From Paraburkholderia lacunae (GTDB taxonomy: Bacteria > Pseudomonadota > Gammaproteobacteria > Burkholderiales > Burkholderiaceae): a DNA stretch of 64,000 nucleotides. The translations under genes and the position numbers were made by a program. Below, piece by piece: positions 18,579 to 27,549 of this stretch. The number at the start of each line of letters is the position of its first letter. Within the stretch, counting starts at the first letter, position 1. The notes below the pieces were generated by a model that was not told the origin of the DNA, did no database searches, and worked only from the letters and a program-made list of their open reading frames with translations. The stretch covers positions 248,001 to 312,000 of the forward strand of contig NZ_QHKS01000009.1 of NCBI RefSeq assembly GCF_003353175.1, given 5' to 3'.

Positions 18579-20117
18579 TTACTTGGCTACAGGCATAGTG
18601 AACTCGGCCCCCTTCCCGATACTATCGGGCCACCTCTGCATGATGCTCTTATACCTCGTATAAAACCGAACCCCCTCTTCGCCGTAGGCATGGTGGTCGC
18701 CAAAGAGAGACCTCTTCCATCCACCAAAAGAATGCCAGGCCATCGGCACAGGAATAGGCACATTGATCCCAACCATGCCGATCTGGATCTGCCGCGAAAA
18801 CGCCCGGGCAACGCCGCCATCGGAGGTAAACAACGCAACCCCATTAGCGAACTCATTCGCGTTAATGAGTTCCACCGCGGACGCAAAGTCGGGCACCCGC
18901 ACCACGCATAACACGGGTCCGAAAATTTCTTCGCGGTAAATCTTCATGTCCGTGGAAACATCGTCGAACAGGGTGCCGCCGAGAAAGAAGCCCTTCTCAT
19001 GCCCAGCCACCTGATGCCCACGTCCATCGACCACCAGCTTCGCGCCGGCAGCCACCCCAGCCTCGATATATCCGGCCACTTTCTCGCGATGCGCCGCCGT
19101 CACCAACGGCCCCATCTCGGCTTCCGATTCCATGCCGTTGAGAATCTTCAGGCTCTTCACCCGCGGCGTCAGGCGCTCGATCAACTCATCGGCGATATGG
19201 CCGACCGCAACGGCCACCGAAATCGCCATGCAGCGCTCGCCGGCGGAACCATACGCAGCGCCGATCAACGCATCGACGGCCTGGTCGAGATCCGCATCCG
19301 GCATCACCACCAGATGATTCTTCGCACCGCCCAAAGCCTGTACGCGCTTGCCGCGTTTCGTGCCTTCGGTGTAGATGTACTCGGCAATCGGCGTCGAGCC
19401 GACAAACGACAACGCACTCACGTCCGGATGCGCAAGCAACGCATCGACCGCAACCTTGTCGCCATGCACGACGTTGAACACGCCATCCGGCAAACCGGCT
19501 TCTCTCAACAATTCAGCCAACCGGTTCGATGCCGACGGATCGCGCTCGGACGGCTTCAGCACGAACGTGTTGCCGCATGCGATCGCCACCGGGAACATCC
19601 AGCACGGCACCATCATCGGGAAATTGAACGGCGTAATGCCGGCGACGACACCCAGCGGCTGACGCAAATTCCAGTTGTCGATGCCGCCGCCAATCTGGTC
19701 GGTAAAGTCGGTCTTCAGCAGATTCGGAATACCGCACGCAAACTCGACGATTTCGATGCCGCGCATCACTTCGCCCTTCGCGTCGGAAAACACCTTGCCG
19801 TGCTCGCGCGTAATCAGTTCGGCGAGTTCGTCGTGATGACGATCGAGCAATTCCTTGAATTTGAATAACACGCGCGCCCGCTTGATTGGCGCCGTTTCGC
19901 TCCAGGCGGGAAAGGCAGCCTTGGCGGCAGCGACAGCGGCATCCACTTCGGCGACGCTCGCCAGCGGTACGCGCGCGCTCACATTGCCAACCGCCGGATT
20001 GAAGACGTCGCCGAAACGCCCGCTCGTGCCCTCGATCGTCTTGCCGTTGATGAAATGAGTCAGCGCGCGTGCGCTCGTCTCGCTTCGAAGCGTCTCGTCC
20101 TGATATGTCTCGCTCAT
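18579..20117 (-). CDS. mmsA: Methylmalonate-semialdehyde dehydrogenase (CoA-acylating)
   Basis: MmsA converts methylmalonate semialdehyde or malonate semialdehyde to propionyl-CoA or acetyl-CoA in valine and beta-alanine/inositol breakdown. The 512-residue protein (ATG at 20117 after GAGGAAAAA) has [11 protein letters not shown], the family motif [23 protein letters not shown], and the catalytic-Cys segment [12 protein letters not shown] near residue 300. The Cys, Asn and Glu regions are all intact. It is transcribed away from a LysR gene across a 129-bp spacer. A branched-chain-type importer lies downstream, so a role in valine use is plausible. Confidence 0.93.
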   Translation of the reverse strand: MSETYQDETLRSETSARALTHFINGKTIEGTSGRFGDVFNPAVGNVSARVPLASVAEVDAAVAAAKAAFPAWSETAPIKRARVLFKFKELLDRHHDELAELITREHGKVFSDAKGEVMRGIEIVEFACGIPNLLKTDFTDQIGGGIDNWNLRQPLGVVAGITPFNFPMMVPCWMFPVAIACGNTFVLKPSERDPSASNRLAELLREAGLPDGVFNVVHGDKVAVDALLAHPDVSALSFVGSTPIAEYIYTEGTKRGKRVQALGGAKNHLVVMPDADLDQAVDALIGAAYGSAGERCMAISVAVAVGHIADELIERLTPRVKSLKILNGMESEAEMGPLVTAAHREKVAGYIEAGVAAGAKLVVDGRGHQVAGHEKGFFLGGTLFDDVSTDMKIYREEIFGPVLCVVRVPDFASAVELINANEFANGVALFTSDGGVARAFSRQIQIGMVGINVPIPVPMAWHSFGGWKRSLFGDHHAYGEEGVRFYTRYKSIMQRWPDSIGKGAEFTMPVAK

Positions 20118-20202
20118 TTTTTCCTCGTCGTGTGAAGTCGTACGCCTGCCGCAAACAGTGCGATGAGCCAAAGATTACGGCGCTTCGGGGCGACAAATCC
20201 AA

Positions 20203-20215
20203 TGAGTAATGCTCA
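20203..20215. promoter_or_regulatory. LysR-type T-N11-A binding site candidate
   Basis: TGAGTAATGCTCA has the T-N11-A form with TGAG/CTCA symmetry expected of LysR-type regulators. It lies 32 bp before the regulator start at 20247 and 86 bp before the mmsA start at 20117, where it could control both. CCAATGA overlaps its left edge (20199-20205). Confidence 0.5.
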
Positions 20216-20246
20216 ACTGCGCTATAAGCCGCGCTAATATCAAGAT

Positions 20247-21146
20247 ATGGATCTGATTCTGCTCCGGGCATTCGTCACCGTCGCGCGCGAGGGCAACCTC
20301 ACCCGTGCTGCGGTGCAGCTACATTTGACCCAACCGGCCGTGAGCCTGCAAATCAAGCACTTGCAGGAGACGCTCGGCGTGACGCTGTTCACGCGGACCT
20401 CGCACGGGCTCTCGCTGACACGCGACGGCCAGGCGCTGTTGCCGCACGCCGAACGCGCGCTCGGTGCGGCCAGCGACGTGCAGCGCGCCGCGGCGTCGCT
20501 GCGTCAGGAAGTGCGCGGACGATTGCAGATCGGCACGATTCTCGATCCGGCCTTTCTTCGTCTGGGCGGTTTTCTCAAGCAACTGGTGGAAACCTGGCCG
20601 CACATCGAAACGGCCTTGCGCCACGGCATGTCGGGTTGGGTGCTGGAGCAGGTTCGCGCGGGCGAGCTGGACGTCGGCTACTACATCGGTCAGCCCTCCG
20701 ACGACGATGCGCGCGACGGCGCCGCCTTCCACGCTGTCACGCTCACGCACTTCCAGTATCGCGTGCTGGCGCCGGCCGGCTGGAAAGATCGCGTGAAAGG
20801 CGCGCGCGACTGGCGCTCGCTCGCCGCGCTGCCGTGGATCTGGACGCCCCCGGCCTCCGCGCACAATAGATTGTTGTCGCGGCTCTTCGCCGAAGCAGGC
20901 GTAAAACCGGTCAAGGTGGCGGAAGTGGATCAGGAGCCGTCGATGCTCGATCTGGTCAAATCAGGCGTCGGCCTCACGCTCGCGCGGGATGCTACCGCGA
21001 TCGCCGAAGCTCACGCGCACGCGTTGACGATCGTCGAGGGCGTCACCGTGCCGACCCAGCTCAGCTTCATCACACTCGCCGCACGCAAAGACGAACCGGC
21101 AATAGCGGCCGCGTTGAAGCTGATCGAGCAGCAATGGGCAACGTAG
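20247..21146 (+). CDS. LysR-family transcriptional regulator
   Basis: A 299-residue LysR-type regulator. The N-terminal winged helix-turn-helix is MDLILLRAFVTVAREGNLTRAAVQLHLTQPAVSLQIKHLQETLGVTLFTR (residues 1-50), followed by the substrate-binding domain from about residue 90. It is divergent from mmsA, with a T-N11-A dyad in the 129-bp spacer, so it most likely controls mmsA and itself. The effector is unknown; an intermediate of valine breakdown is a reasonable guess. Confidence 0.9.
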   Translation: MDLILLRAFVTVAREGNLTRAAVQLHLTQPAVSLQIKHLQETLGVTLFTRTSHGLSLTRDGQALLPHAERALGAASDVQRAAASLRQEVRGRLQIGTILDPAFLRLGGFLKQLVETWPHIETALRHGMSGWVLEQVRAGELDVGYYIGQPSDDDARDGAAFHAVTLTHFQYRVLAPAGWKDRVKGARDWRSLAALPWIWTPPASAHNRLLSRLFAEAGVKPVKVAEVDQEPSMLDLVKSGVGLTLARDATAIAEAHAHALTIVEGVTVPTQLSFITLAARKDEPAIAAALKLIEQQWAT

Positions 21147-21401
21147 AAGCAGCGTGAGCGCGATATGAGCCGCTCTCATGACAGCCTCGCACCGCGCGGA
21201 CAATTGCCGCCTGAGTAGCCCCCTGAGCGGGCGCCTTCAGCTGAAACCACACCGTCACGCACTTTTTGTTAGATTGACGGTTTGCGCCCACGCGCCGGCC
21301 TCGCAGCGCTTTCCGTTCCGTTTGACTTTGTCCTTCCCGGCAGCTTCGCCCCGGCAACACGGGAAGCCGCCGTTCACTCCATCCTTCGACAGGAGCCTGA
21401 C

Positions 21402-21938
21402 ATGGCACGCAACATTGAAATCAAAGCCCGCGCCCAGCATTTCGAGCAACTGCGCGAACGCGCCGCGCAGCTTGCGTCGGAGGCGCCGCTGATCTTCCGC
21501 CAGCAGGACTTCTTCTATGACGTGCCGCGCGGCCGTCTGAAGCTGCGCCAATTCGACGACGGCACGCCGGCCGAACTGATCTTCTATCAGCGCGACGACC
21601 GCGACGGCCCGAAGGCGTCGTACTACACGCGCAGCCCCGTGACCAATGCCGAAGCGATGCACGCATTGCTCGCCACCGCGTTGACCACGCGCGGCATCGT
21701 CACGAAAGAACGCCACGTGTATCTGACCGGACGTACGCGGATTCATCTGGACCGCGTGGACGGCCTCGGCGACTTCGTCGAACTCGAAGTCGTGCTAGCC
21801 CAGGATGACGACGAAGAAGGCGGCCACGCCGAAGCGCATGCGATGTTTGCGAGACTCGGCGTGCCGGAATCGGATCTGGTGGCGGTGGCCTACGTCGATT
21901 TGCTCAACGCGGGCAGCGAGCCGAAACAGGCGGCATAA
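21402..21938 (+). CDS. CYTH-domain protein (class IV adenylate cyclase / thiamine triphosphatase-like)
   Basis: A 178-residue single-domain CYTH protein. The start MARNIEIKAR follows a clear AGGAG; the IEIKA segment matches the N-terminal ExExK-type motif. FYDVPRGRLKLRQFDDG, RTRIHLDRVDGLGDFVELEVVL and the acidic tail fit the eight-strand tunnel that binds triphosphates and metal. Members include CyaB adenylate cyclases and inorganic triphosphatases; sequence alone does not decide between them. It is monocistronic as far as can be seen. Tandem 12-bp repeats follow its stop. Confidence 0.85.
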   Translation: MARNIEIKARAQHFEQLRERAAQLASEAPLIFRQQDFFYDVPRGRLKLRQFDDGTPAELIFYQRDDRDGPKASYYTRSPVTNAEAMHALLATALTTRGIVTKERHVYLTGRTRIHLDRVDGLGDFVELEVVLAQDDDEEGGHAEAHAMFARLGVPESDLVAVAYVDLLNAGSEPKQAA

Positions 21939-21959
21939 CTCTTCACCGCCGTCGGCCGC

Positions 21960-22007
21960 AGTCAAACCCGCAGTCAAACCCGCGGTGAAATCCGCCGTAA
22001 GACCCGG
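21960..22007. repeat. Four-copy 12-bp tandem repeat after the CYTH gene
   Basis: CAGTCAAACCCG occurs twice exactly (21960-21983) and twice more in degenerate form (21984-22007). It lies in the 73-bp spacer between the CYTH stop and the Lrp stop. In another frame it would read as repeated PAVK units, but I see no gene using it. Confidence 0.6.
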
Positions 22008-22011
22008 CGCA

Positions 22012-22503
22012 TCACGCGGCGCTCGCGCCCGGCGATAGATGACCCAGCGGCAGGGGTCCGTTGCGCTTGAAGGTGGTCAGCACGATATTCGAGCGCACAC
22101 TATCGACGCCAGGTACACGCATCAGCTTCTTCATCACAAATGTGGATAGCGCGTTGAGATCCGGCGCGACAATGCGCAGCAGATAATCGGCGTCGCCGAC
22201 CACCGCGTGACATTCGAGCACTTCGGGCAGCACGTCGATCTGCTGCTGGAATTGCTCGATGATCGAATCGCCGTGATGCTTCAACTTCAGACTCGTAAAA
22301 GCCGTCACGCCGAGCCCGAGCTTCTCCGGTCGCAGCACGACGCGATATCCATCCACCACGCCCACCTGCTCCAGCCGCTGCAAGCGCCGTCCGATCTGCG
22401 ATGGCGACAGCGGTACCTGCTCGGCCAGTTGCTGATGCGTGGCGCGCCCAAAGCGCTGCAGCACATCCAGCAGCGCGAGATCGAAGTGATCCAGTTCCAA
22501 CAT
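22012..22503 (-). CDS. Lrp/AsnC-family regulator divergent from phhA
   Basis: A regulator of about 163 residues. MLELDHFDLALLDVLQRFGRATHQQLAEQVPLSPSQIGRRLQRLEQVGVV is the helix-turn-helix; the rest is the amino-acid-binding RAM domain, including ECHAVVGDADYLLRIVAPDL. I used the ATG at 22503; an in-frame ATG at 22518 adds five residues and neither has a strong ribosome-binding site. It is divergent from phhA-phhB across a 146-bp spacer and probably controls them in response to an aromatic amino acid. Confidence 0.92.
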   Translation of the reverse strand: MLELDHFDLALLDVLQRFGRATHQQLAEQVPLSPSQIGRRLQRLEQVGVVDGYRVVLRPEKLGLGVTAFTSLKLKHHGDSIIEQFQQQIDVLPEVLECHAVVGDADYLLRIVAPDLNALSTFVMKKLMRVPGVDSVRSNIVLTTFKRNGPLPLGHLSPGASAA

Positions 22504-22649
22504 GATCGATATCCGCATTTAGTCGTGTTTGTATGCACGATTATTGCACGTTAAGGCAGATATGCGCCATCATTGCGCCCTTTCCGCGCACGCTCCGCTC
22601 TACACTTGCATCATCGATTCAACCTCGCAGTCACGTAGAGCGCAGCGCC

Positions 22650-23540
22650 ATGTCCACAGCGAACACCGCCAAACTGAAAGAGCAATTCGACGCCGGTCTC
22701 GAAACCCGCGCCGATTTCACCATCGACCAGCCGTCCGATCGTTACGGCGCCGTCGATCACGCGGCGTGGCAACAGCTTTACGCGCGCCAGATCGCGCTGC
22801 TCAAAGGCCGGGTGTGCGACGAGTTTCTGGCGGGCGTTGAGCGCATCGGTATGCCGGCCGACCGCGTGCCCTCGTTCGACGAAATCAACGCGAAGCTCAC
22901 ACCCGCGACCGGCTGGCAAATCGTCGCCGTGCCTGGGCTCGTGCCCGATCAGGTGTTCTTCGAGCACCTCGCCAACCGCCGCTTTCCCGTGACATGGTGG
23001 ATGCGCCGCCCGGACCAGCTCGATTACCTGCAAGAGCCGGACTGCTTCCACGATCTGTTCGGCCACGTGCCGCTGCTGATCAATCCGGTGTTCGCCGATT
23101 ACATACACGCCTACGGCCGTGCCGCGCTCGCCGCCAATGACGCCGGCGCGTTGCCTCTGCTCGCACGGCTGTACTGGTACACGGTCGAATTCGGCCTGAT
23201 CCGCGACGCGGCGAGTCCAAACGGCGTGAAGATCTATGGCGCGGGCATCGTATCGAGCAAGGGCGAAACGCTCTACAGCCAGCGGAGCGCGGCGCCGAAC
23301 CGGCTCGGCTTCGACCTCGAACGCGTGATGCGCACCCGTTACCGCATCGACACGTTCCAGAAGACTTATTTCGTGATTGACGACTTCGCGCAATTGTTCG
23401 GCGTCGCGCAAACCGATTTCGCCCCGCTACTGGCAAGGCTGGCCGCCGAACCGGCGTTCGCGGCAGGCGACGTGTGCGAGGGCGATCAGGTCATCACGCG
23501 CGGCTCGCAGGACGGTTGGCAAGCCGACGGCGATATCTGA
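22650..23540 (+). CDS. phhA: Phenylalanine 4-monooxygenase
   Basis: PhhA hydroxylates L-phenylalanine to L-tyrosine using O2 and tetrahydrobiopterin. The 296-residue protein has the iron-binding 2-His-1-Glu triad in PDCFHDLFGHVPLL and YWYTVEFGLI. Other family stretches are IVAVPGLVPDQVFFEHLANRRFPVTWWMR and GAGIVSSKGETLYS. The ATG at 22650 gives the normal bacterial length; the long in-frame upstream reading has no support. phhB, which recycles the pterin cofactor, follows 103 bp downstream. Confidence 0.97.
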   Translation: MSTANTAKLKEQFDAGLETRADFTIDQPSDRYGAVDHAAWQQLYARQIALLKGRVCDEFLAGVERIGMPADRVPSFDEINAKLTPATGWQIVAVPGLVPDQVFFEHLANRRFPVTWWMRRPDQLDYLQEPDCFHDLFGHVPLLINPVFADYIHAYGRAALAANDAGALPLLARLYWYTVEFGLIRDAASPNGVKIYGAGIVSSKGETLYSQRSAAPNRLGFDLERVMRTRYRIDTFQKTYFVIDDFAQLFGVAQTDFAPLLARLAAEPAFAAGDVCEGDQVITRGSQDGWQADGDI

Positions 23541-23643
23541 CGGCACAGGCTGAACCGGCCGACTGCGAGCTTGCCGCATCCGTGAAAAAATAACGAATGC
23601 GCGCGTCCACCGGCGCGCCTGTCTAGATGAACGAGGTAGCACC

Positions 23644-23934
23644 ATGATTCACAAACTGACTTCCGAAGAGCGCGCAACCCAGGTCGCGCAACTGCATGGC
23701 TGGCAGGCCGTGGCAGGCCGCGACGCGATCCAGCGCCAGTTCAGGTTCGCCGACTTCAACGAGGCGTTTGGTTTCATGACGCGCGTGGCGATCAAGGCGC
23801 AGGAAATGGATCACCACCCGGAATGGTTCAACGTCTACAACAAGGTGGAGATCACGCTGTCCACGCACGAGGCAAACGGCTTGACCGAGCGCGACATCAA
23901 ACTGGCCCGATTTATCGACAGCATTTCCGCCTGA
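23644..23934 (+). CDS. phhB: Pterin-4a-carbinolamine dehydratase
   Basis: PhhB dehydrates the 4a-hydroxytetrahydrobiopterin made by PhhA, completing cofactor recycling. The 96-residue protein carries the family signature in [35 protein letters not shown], including the His-His pair and the later His of the active site. Length is standard for a single-domain PCD. It lies directly after phhA on the same strand. Confidence 0.97.
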   Translation: MIHKLTSEERATQVAQLHGWQAVAGRDAIQRQFRFADFNEAFGFMTRVAIKAQEMDHHPEWFNVYNKVEITLSTHEANGLTERDIKLARFIDSISA

Positions 23935-24028
23935 TACGAGCGCTCACGCGCAGTCACGCATCGCGTATAAAGGCCTTCGGCAGCCGTGAAAGGGCTTTGC
24001 AGGCAATGTGGCCCCAAAACCTTCAGTT

Positions 24029-24253
24029 CTACAGGCCATTCTTAAGGCGCACGTAAGAATCCCACGCCTGCCTCGCAATCCCGTCCAAACGATCCGGTGA
24101 TAGCGCGTGCTGACGCTGTACAATCATCAGCGCGTACGGCTTGGAGAGCGCGCTTGCCTCCTTGCACAAAACGAGTTCGTCGCCGCTCGAAGGTGAGCGG
24201 GCGCGCCAGAAGTTGATCGCGGCTTCCAGTTCGTGAATCGTTATCTCGGACAT
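24029..24253 (-). CDS. DUF3717-type small protein
   Basis: A 74-residue soluble protein, MSEITIHELEAAINFWRARSPSSGDELVLCKEASALSKPYALMIVQRQHALSPDRLDGIARQAWDSYV and so on. I recognise the pattern of the DUF3717 family found in Burkholderia and relatives. Function is unknown. It has no membrane segment or signal peptide and one cysteine. It is convergent with phhB and divergent from the response-regulator gene. The spacer beyond its start (24270-24315) contains three imperfect copies of GATGGCTGC-like sequence. Confidence 0.75.
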   Translation of the reverse strand: MSEITIHELEAAINFWRARSPSSGDELVLCKEASALSKPYALMIVQRQHALSPDRLDGIARQAWDSYVRLKNGL

Positions 24254-24414
24254 GACTTTCGTGATCGCTCTACGGCCGCTTGATGGCTGCTTTATGGCTG
24301 CTCGATGGCCGTTTCATGCCGGTCCGGCACGGCCACGCCGCACGCCGCTGTGTAGCAGGCGCCCCGGCGAACCGCTTGCCCAAACGCCTAACCCATTGTA
24401 CTTGAGCGAAATCC

Positions 24415-25101
24415 ATGCGACTCCTTCTGATCGAAGATGACCGCCCCATCGCACGCGGCATCCAAAGCAGTCTTGAACAAGCCGGCTTCACGGTCGACAT
24501 GGTCCATGACGGCATTTTCGCCGAGCAGGCCCTCACACAAAACCGCCACGAGCTCGTGATCCTCGATCTGGGTCTGCCCGGCATCGACGGCATGACGCTG
24601 CTGTCGCGCTTCCGTCAGAGCAATCGCCACACGCCGGTGATCATTCTGACCGCGCGCGACGAGTTGAACGACCGCGTGCAAGGGCTGAATTCCGGCGCGG
24701 ACGACTACATGCTGAAGCCGTTCGAACCCACCGAACTTGAAGCGCGCATCCGCGCGGTGATGCGCCGCAGCGGTCCGCACGGCGATATGCCGCGTCCGGA
24801 AGTATCGCTGGGCGGTGTGCGCCTGTCGGGCGTCGATCGCCGCATCTTCAACGACGACAAGCCGCTCGAGCTGTCGCCGCGCGAATTCGCGGTGCTCGAA
24901 ATGCTGCTGCTGCGCCACGGCCGCGTGGTCAGCAAAGCCCAGTTGCAAGACCACCTGACGCACTTCGGCGGCGATCTCGGCGATACCGCGATCGAAGTCT
25001 ACGTGCACCGGGTGCGCAAGAAGCTCGAGAACTGCCGCGTCGAAATCGTCACGGTGCGCGGCTTTGGTTACCTGTTGCAGGAAATCCGCCAGGCCGCATA
25101 A
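24415..25101 (+). CDS. OmpR/QseB-type response regulator
   Basis: A 228-residue response regulator. The receiver domain has the acidic pair in LIEDD, the phosphoacceptor Asp in LVILDLGLPGIDG near residue 51, and the conserved Lys in YMLKPFEP. The C-terminal OmpR-type winged helix spans about residues 130-222, ending VRGFGYLLQ. The sensor kinase gene follows on the same strand 132 bp downstream. The closest families by appearance are QseB, PmrA and TctD. Confidence 0.93.
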   Translation: MRLLLIEDDRPIARGIQSSLEQAGFTVDMVHDGIFAEQALTQNRHELVILDLGLPGIDGMTLLSRFRQSNRHTPVIILTARDELNDRVQGLNSGADDYMLKPFEPTELEARIRAVMRRSGPHGDMPRPEVSLGGVRLSGVDRRIFNDDKPLELSPREFAVLEMLLLRHGRVVSKAQLQDHLTHFGGDLGDTAIEVYVHRVRKKLENCRVEIVTVRGFGYLLQEIRQAA

Positions 25102-25233
25102 TCGTCGTGAAGGCCGCCCACTTCGTCGCGGCCTGACGGCGCCGGGCCGGCGCCGCGCACCCGGTGCGCGACTCGCCGGCATCCGGCGGCATTTCACGGC
25201 GCTTTTCGCCGTTGCCTCTTTCCTGCGCGTTCG

Positions 25234-26745
25234 ATGATGCCCCAGCCGGCCGCCAATAGTCTGCGCCGCACGCTGCTGCGGCGCCTCGCTGCTCCCCTTT
25301 CGCTGCTCGCGCTGATGAGCGGCCTCATCGCTTACTGGCTGGCGTGGCAGTACACGCAGCATGTGGTCGACCGCTCGCTCGCCGACCTTGCCACTGCCAT
25401 CTCCAAACAGATCCAGATCGCCGGCCCCGACGCGCCGATTACGGTGCCGCCGCTCGCGCAGGCCATGTTCTCGGATCCGGTCGAACAGCTCGTCTATCGG
25501 ATCAGCAACGGTGAAACCGAAATCGCCGGCGACCACAACCTTCCGCTGCAAGGCACCAGCGTGCGGCGCATGCATTACGCTTACGTGTTCGAAACGCAGC
25601 ACGAAGGCGTAACGGTGCGCGTGGCCCAGGTGCGCGTCGATCAGCCGAGAGGCAACCCGATCGTCGTCGAAGTCGGTCAACCGGTGCATCATCGTTTTCG
25701 AATCGCCGCCGAGTTTCTGGTCGCGATCATGATGCCGCTGCTGTTACTGCTGCTCGCGGGCTGGGTGATCGTGTGGCGCGTCGTCAATCAACAGCTCAAT
25801 CCGCTGACCGATCTCGCGGATTCGTTGAACCGGCAAACGCACACGTCGCTCGAACCGGTCGACGAGACTTTTGTGCCGGTTGAAATCCGTCCGCTTACCG
25901 GCGCGCTGAACGCGCTGCTCGGTCGTCTGAAAACCGCACTCGACGGCCAGCGCAAATTTATCGCCGACGCCGCGCACCAGCTGCGCACGCCGCTTACCGC
26001 GGTCAAGCTGCATGCGGAACAGGCAGCGGTCGCGCGTGACCCGCAGCAGACGCTCGCCGCGGTGCGCGAACTGCGTGCCGCGGCCGACCGCGCAGTGCGG
26101 CTGTCGAATCAGTTGCTGTCGCTCGCGCGCGCCGAGCCGAGCGAACAGGCGGCCCGCTTCGTCATTGTGGATATGGCCGCGCTCGCGTTCGACACCGGCG
26201 CCGAATGGGTGCCGCGCGCGCTGGCGTCCCATGTCGACTTGGGCTTTCAGCGTCTCGACGACCCGGCCAACGATCATCCGCTGATGGCGCGCGGCAATCC
26301 GGTGTTGCTGCACGAAGTGATCGCCAATCTGCTGGATAACGCGCTGAAATACGTGCCGCCATCGCGTTTCGACGGTGGCCGCATTACCGTGACGGTTTCG
26401 CAAACGGTGATCGACGAACTGCGCATGGCCGAGATCGTTGTTGAAGACAACGGCCCAGGTGTGCCGCTCACGCAGCAAGCCGATCTGTTCAAACGGTTTT
26501 TCCGCGGCGACGGCCAGAGCGACAGCGGCGTGGACGGCGGCGCCGGTCTCGGCCTCGCGATCGTCCACGACATCATGGTGCTGCATCACGGCAGCGCGCA
26601 TTACGAAGACGCGCCGGATAGCGGTGCGCGCTTTATCGTGCGCATTCCGCTCGTGCCGGCCAGCGTTCAACAGGGCGCCGCCAGCGAAACCGACAAGCGT
26701 CTGCCGGCAAAAAAATCGGCGCACTCGGCGCCGATCGATATGTGA
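25234..26745 (+). CDS. Sensor histidine kinase, TctE/QseC type
   Basis: A 503-residue membrane kinase partnered with the upstream regulator. Hydrophobic segments near residues 20-38 and 165-188 bracket a periplasmic sensor domain of about 125 residues. The phosphoacceptor His is in KFIADAAHQLRTPLTAVKLHAE; the ATPase domain shows NLLDNALKYV (N box), DNGPGV (G1) and GAGLGLAIV (G2). The signal is unknown; TctE relatives sense tricarboxylates, but no tctCBA-type transporter is nearby. Its last codons overlap the terminator of the converging SET gene. Confidence 0.92.
   Translation: MMPQPAANSLRRTLLRRLAAPLSLLALMSGLIAYWLAWQYTQHVVDRSLADLATAISKQIQIAGPDAPITVPPLAQAMFSDPVEQLVYRISNGETEIAGDHNLPLQGTSVRRMHYAYVFETQHEGVTVRVAQVRVDQPRGNPIVVEVGQPVHHRFRIAAEFLVAIMMPLLLLLLAGWVIVWRVVNQQLNPLTDLADSLNRQTHTSLEPVDETFVPVEIRPLTGALNALLGRLKTALDGQRKFIADAAHQLRTPLTAVKLHAEQAAVARDPQQTLAAVRELRAAADRAVRLSNQLLSLARAEPSEQAARFVIVDMAALAFDTGAEWVPRALASHVDLGFQRLDDPANDHPLMARGNPVLLHEVIANLLDNALKYVPPSRFDGGRITVTVSQTVIDELRMAEIVVEDNGPGVPLTQQADLFKRFFRGDGQSDSGVDGGAGLGLAIVHDIMVLHHGSAHYEDAPDSGARFIVRIPLVPASVQQGAASETDKRLPAKKSAHSAPIDM
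26709..26735 (-). terminator. Terminator of the SET gene inside the 3' end of the kinase gene
   Basis: On the leftward strand a stem ATCGGCGC/GCGCCGAT (26715-26722 with 26728-26735) is followed by a run of Ts (26714 down to 26709). It lies 60 bp beyond the SET gene stop at 26795, entirely within codons of the converging histidine kinase. Confidence 0.7.
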
Positions 26746-26794
26746 CGGATGATGATCAGCGGGCCGCCTTCGTTCACCTCAGGCAGCCCGTGTT

Positions 26795-27328
26795 TCATTT
26801 CTTCTTCTCTTTCTTCGCCGACGTCTTCGCCTCTTTCACCGACTTGACGGACTTCCCGGATTTGTCGGCGCCCTTCTCTTTCTCCGGCGGCGCCAGCATC
26901 GTGCCGCGGCACTTGCGCGCGCCGCAACGGCACTCGTATTCCTTCTTGAGCTTCTTGGTCTGACGCGCGTCGATCACAAGGCCGTAGTCGTAAAAGACTT
27001 CCTCGCCCTCGGCAATATCGCGCAACGCATGCACGTACACGTGACCGTCGATCTCCTCGGCCTCGCAGTTCGGCGCACATGAGTGATTGATCCAGCGTGC
27101 GCTGTTGCCGTTCACCTTGCCGTCGATCACCTTGCCGCTGTCGAGCGCGAAATAGAAGGTGTGATTCGGTTCGTCCGGATTGTGCGGATGGCGACGCAAT
27201 GCTTCTTTCCAAGAGATCCGCTCGCCTTTGTATTCGATCAGCCGCTCGCCGGCCTTGATCGGTTCGAGGGCAAACACGCCTTTGCCGTGCACACCCGAGC
27301 GGCGCACGGCGATCCTGCGTGAACTCAT
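26795..27328 (-). CDS. SET-domain protein, lysine methyltransferase-like
   Basis: A 177-residue protein with a compact SET domain of the kind that transfers methyl groups from S-adenosylmethionine to protein lysines. Motifs: HGKGVFALEPI (about 14-24), NHTFYF (55-60), RWINHSCAPNCEA (78-90, the knot and SAM site), GEEVFYDYG (108-116), and a post-SET zinc segment CRCGARKCRG (133-142). The last 30 residues are mostly Lys, Glu, Ser and Ala, a basic tail like those of histone H1-like proteins. The ATG at 27328 follows AAGGA; longer readings are not needed. Substrate unknown. Confidence 0.9.
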   Translation of the reverse strand: MSSRRIAVRRSGVHGKGVFALEPIKAGERLIEYKGERISWKEALRRHPHNPDEPNHTFYFALDSGKVIDGKVNGNSARWINHSCAPNCEAEEIDGHVYVHALRDIAEGEEVFYDYGLVIDARQTKKLKKEYECRCGARKCRGTMLAPPEKEKGADKSGKSVKSVKEAKTSAKKEKKK

Positions 27329-27549
27329 TGAATGAATCCTTGTGAAGAACTGGGAGTGAAGTTCCGAGTGCCGCCAGAAATGCCCGCATCTAGCGCGCTG
27401 CTTTTTTCTGACGCGGATAGCAAACGCGGCGCCCTGCGAGCGCCGCGTCGATCTGCGACGCTCATGCGCCACAATCGGCATCCTACACGCTCAAGACGGC
27501 TTCCTTCAACCGTCAAAGAGACGTGCTCGCATGAGGCGCGCCGGCAGCT

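Noticed and set aside
27425..27447. GC-rich hairpin as terminator of the old-yellow-enzyme gene
   Set aside because: The stem is strong but only TTTG follows on the relevant strand and it lies over 100 bp from the stop, so I did not annotate it as a terminator.
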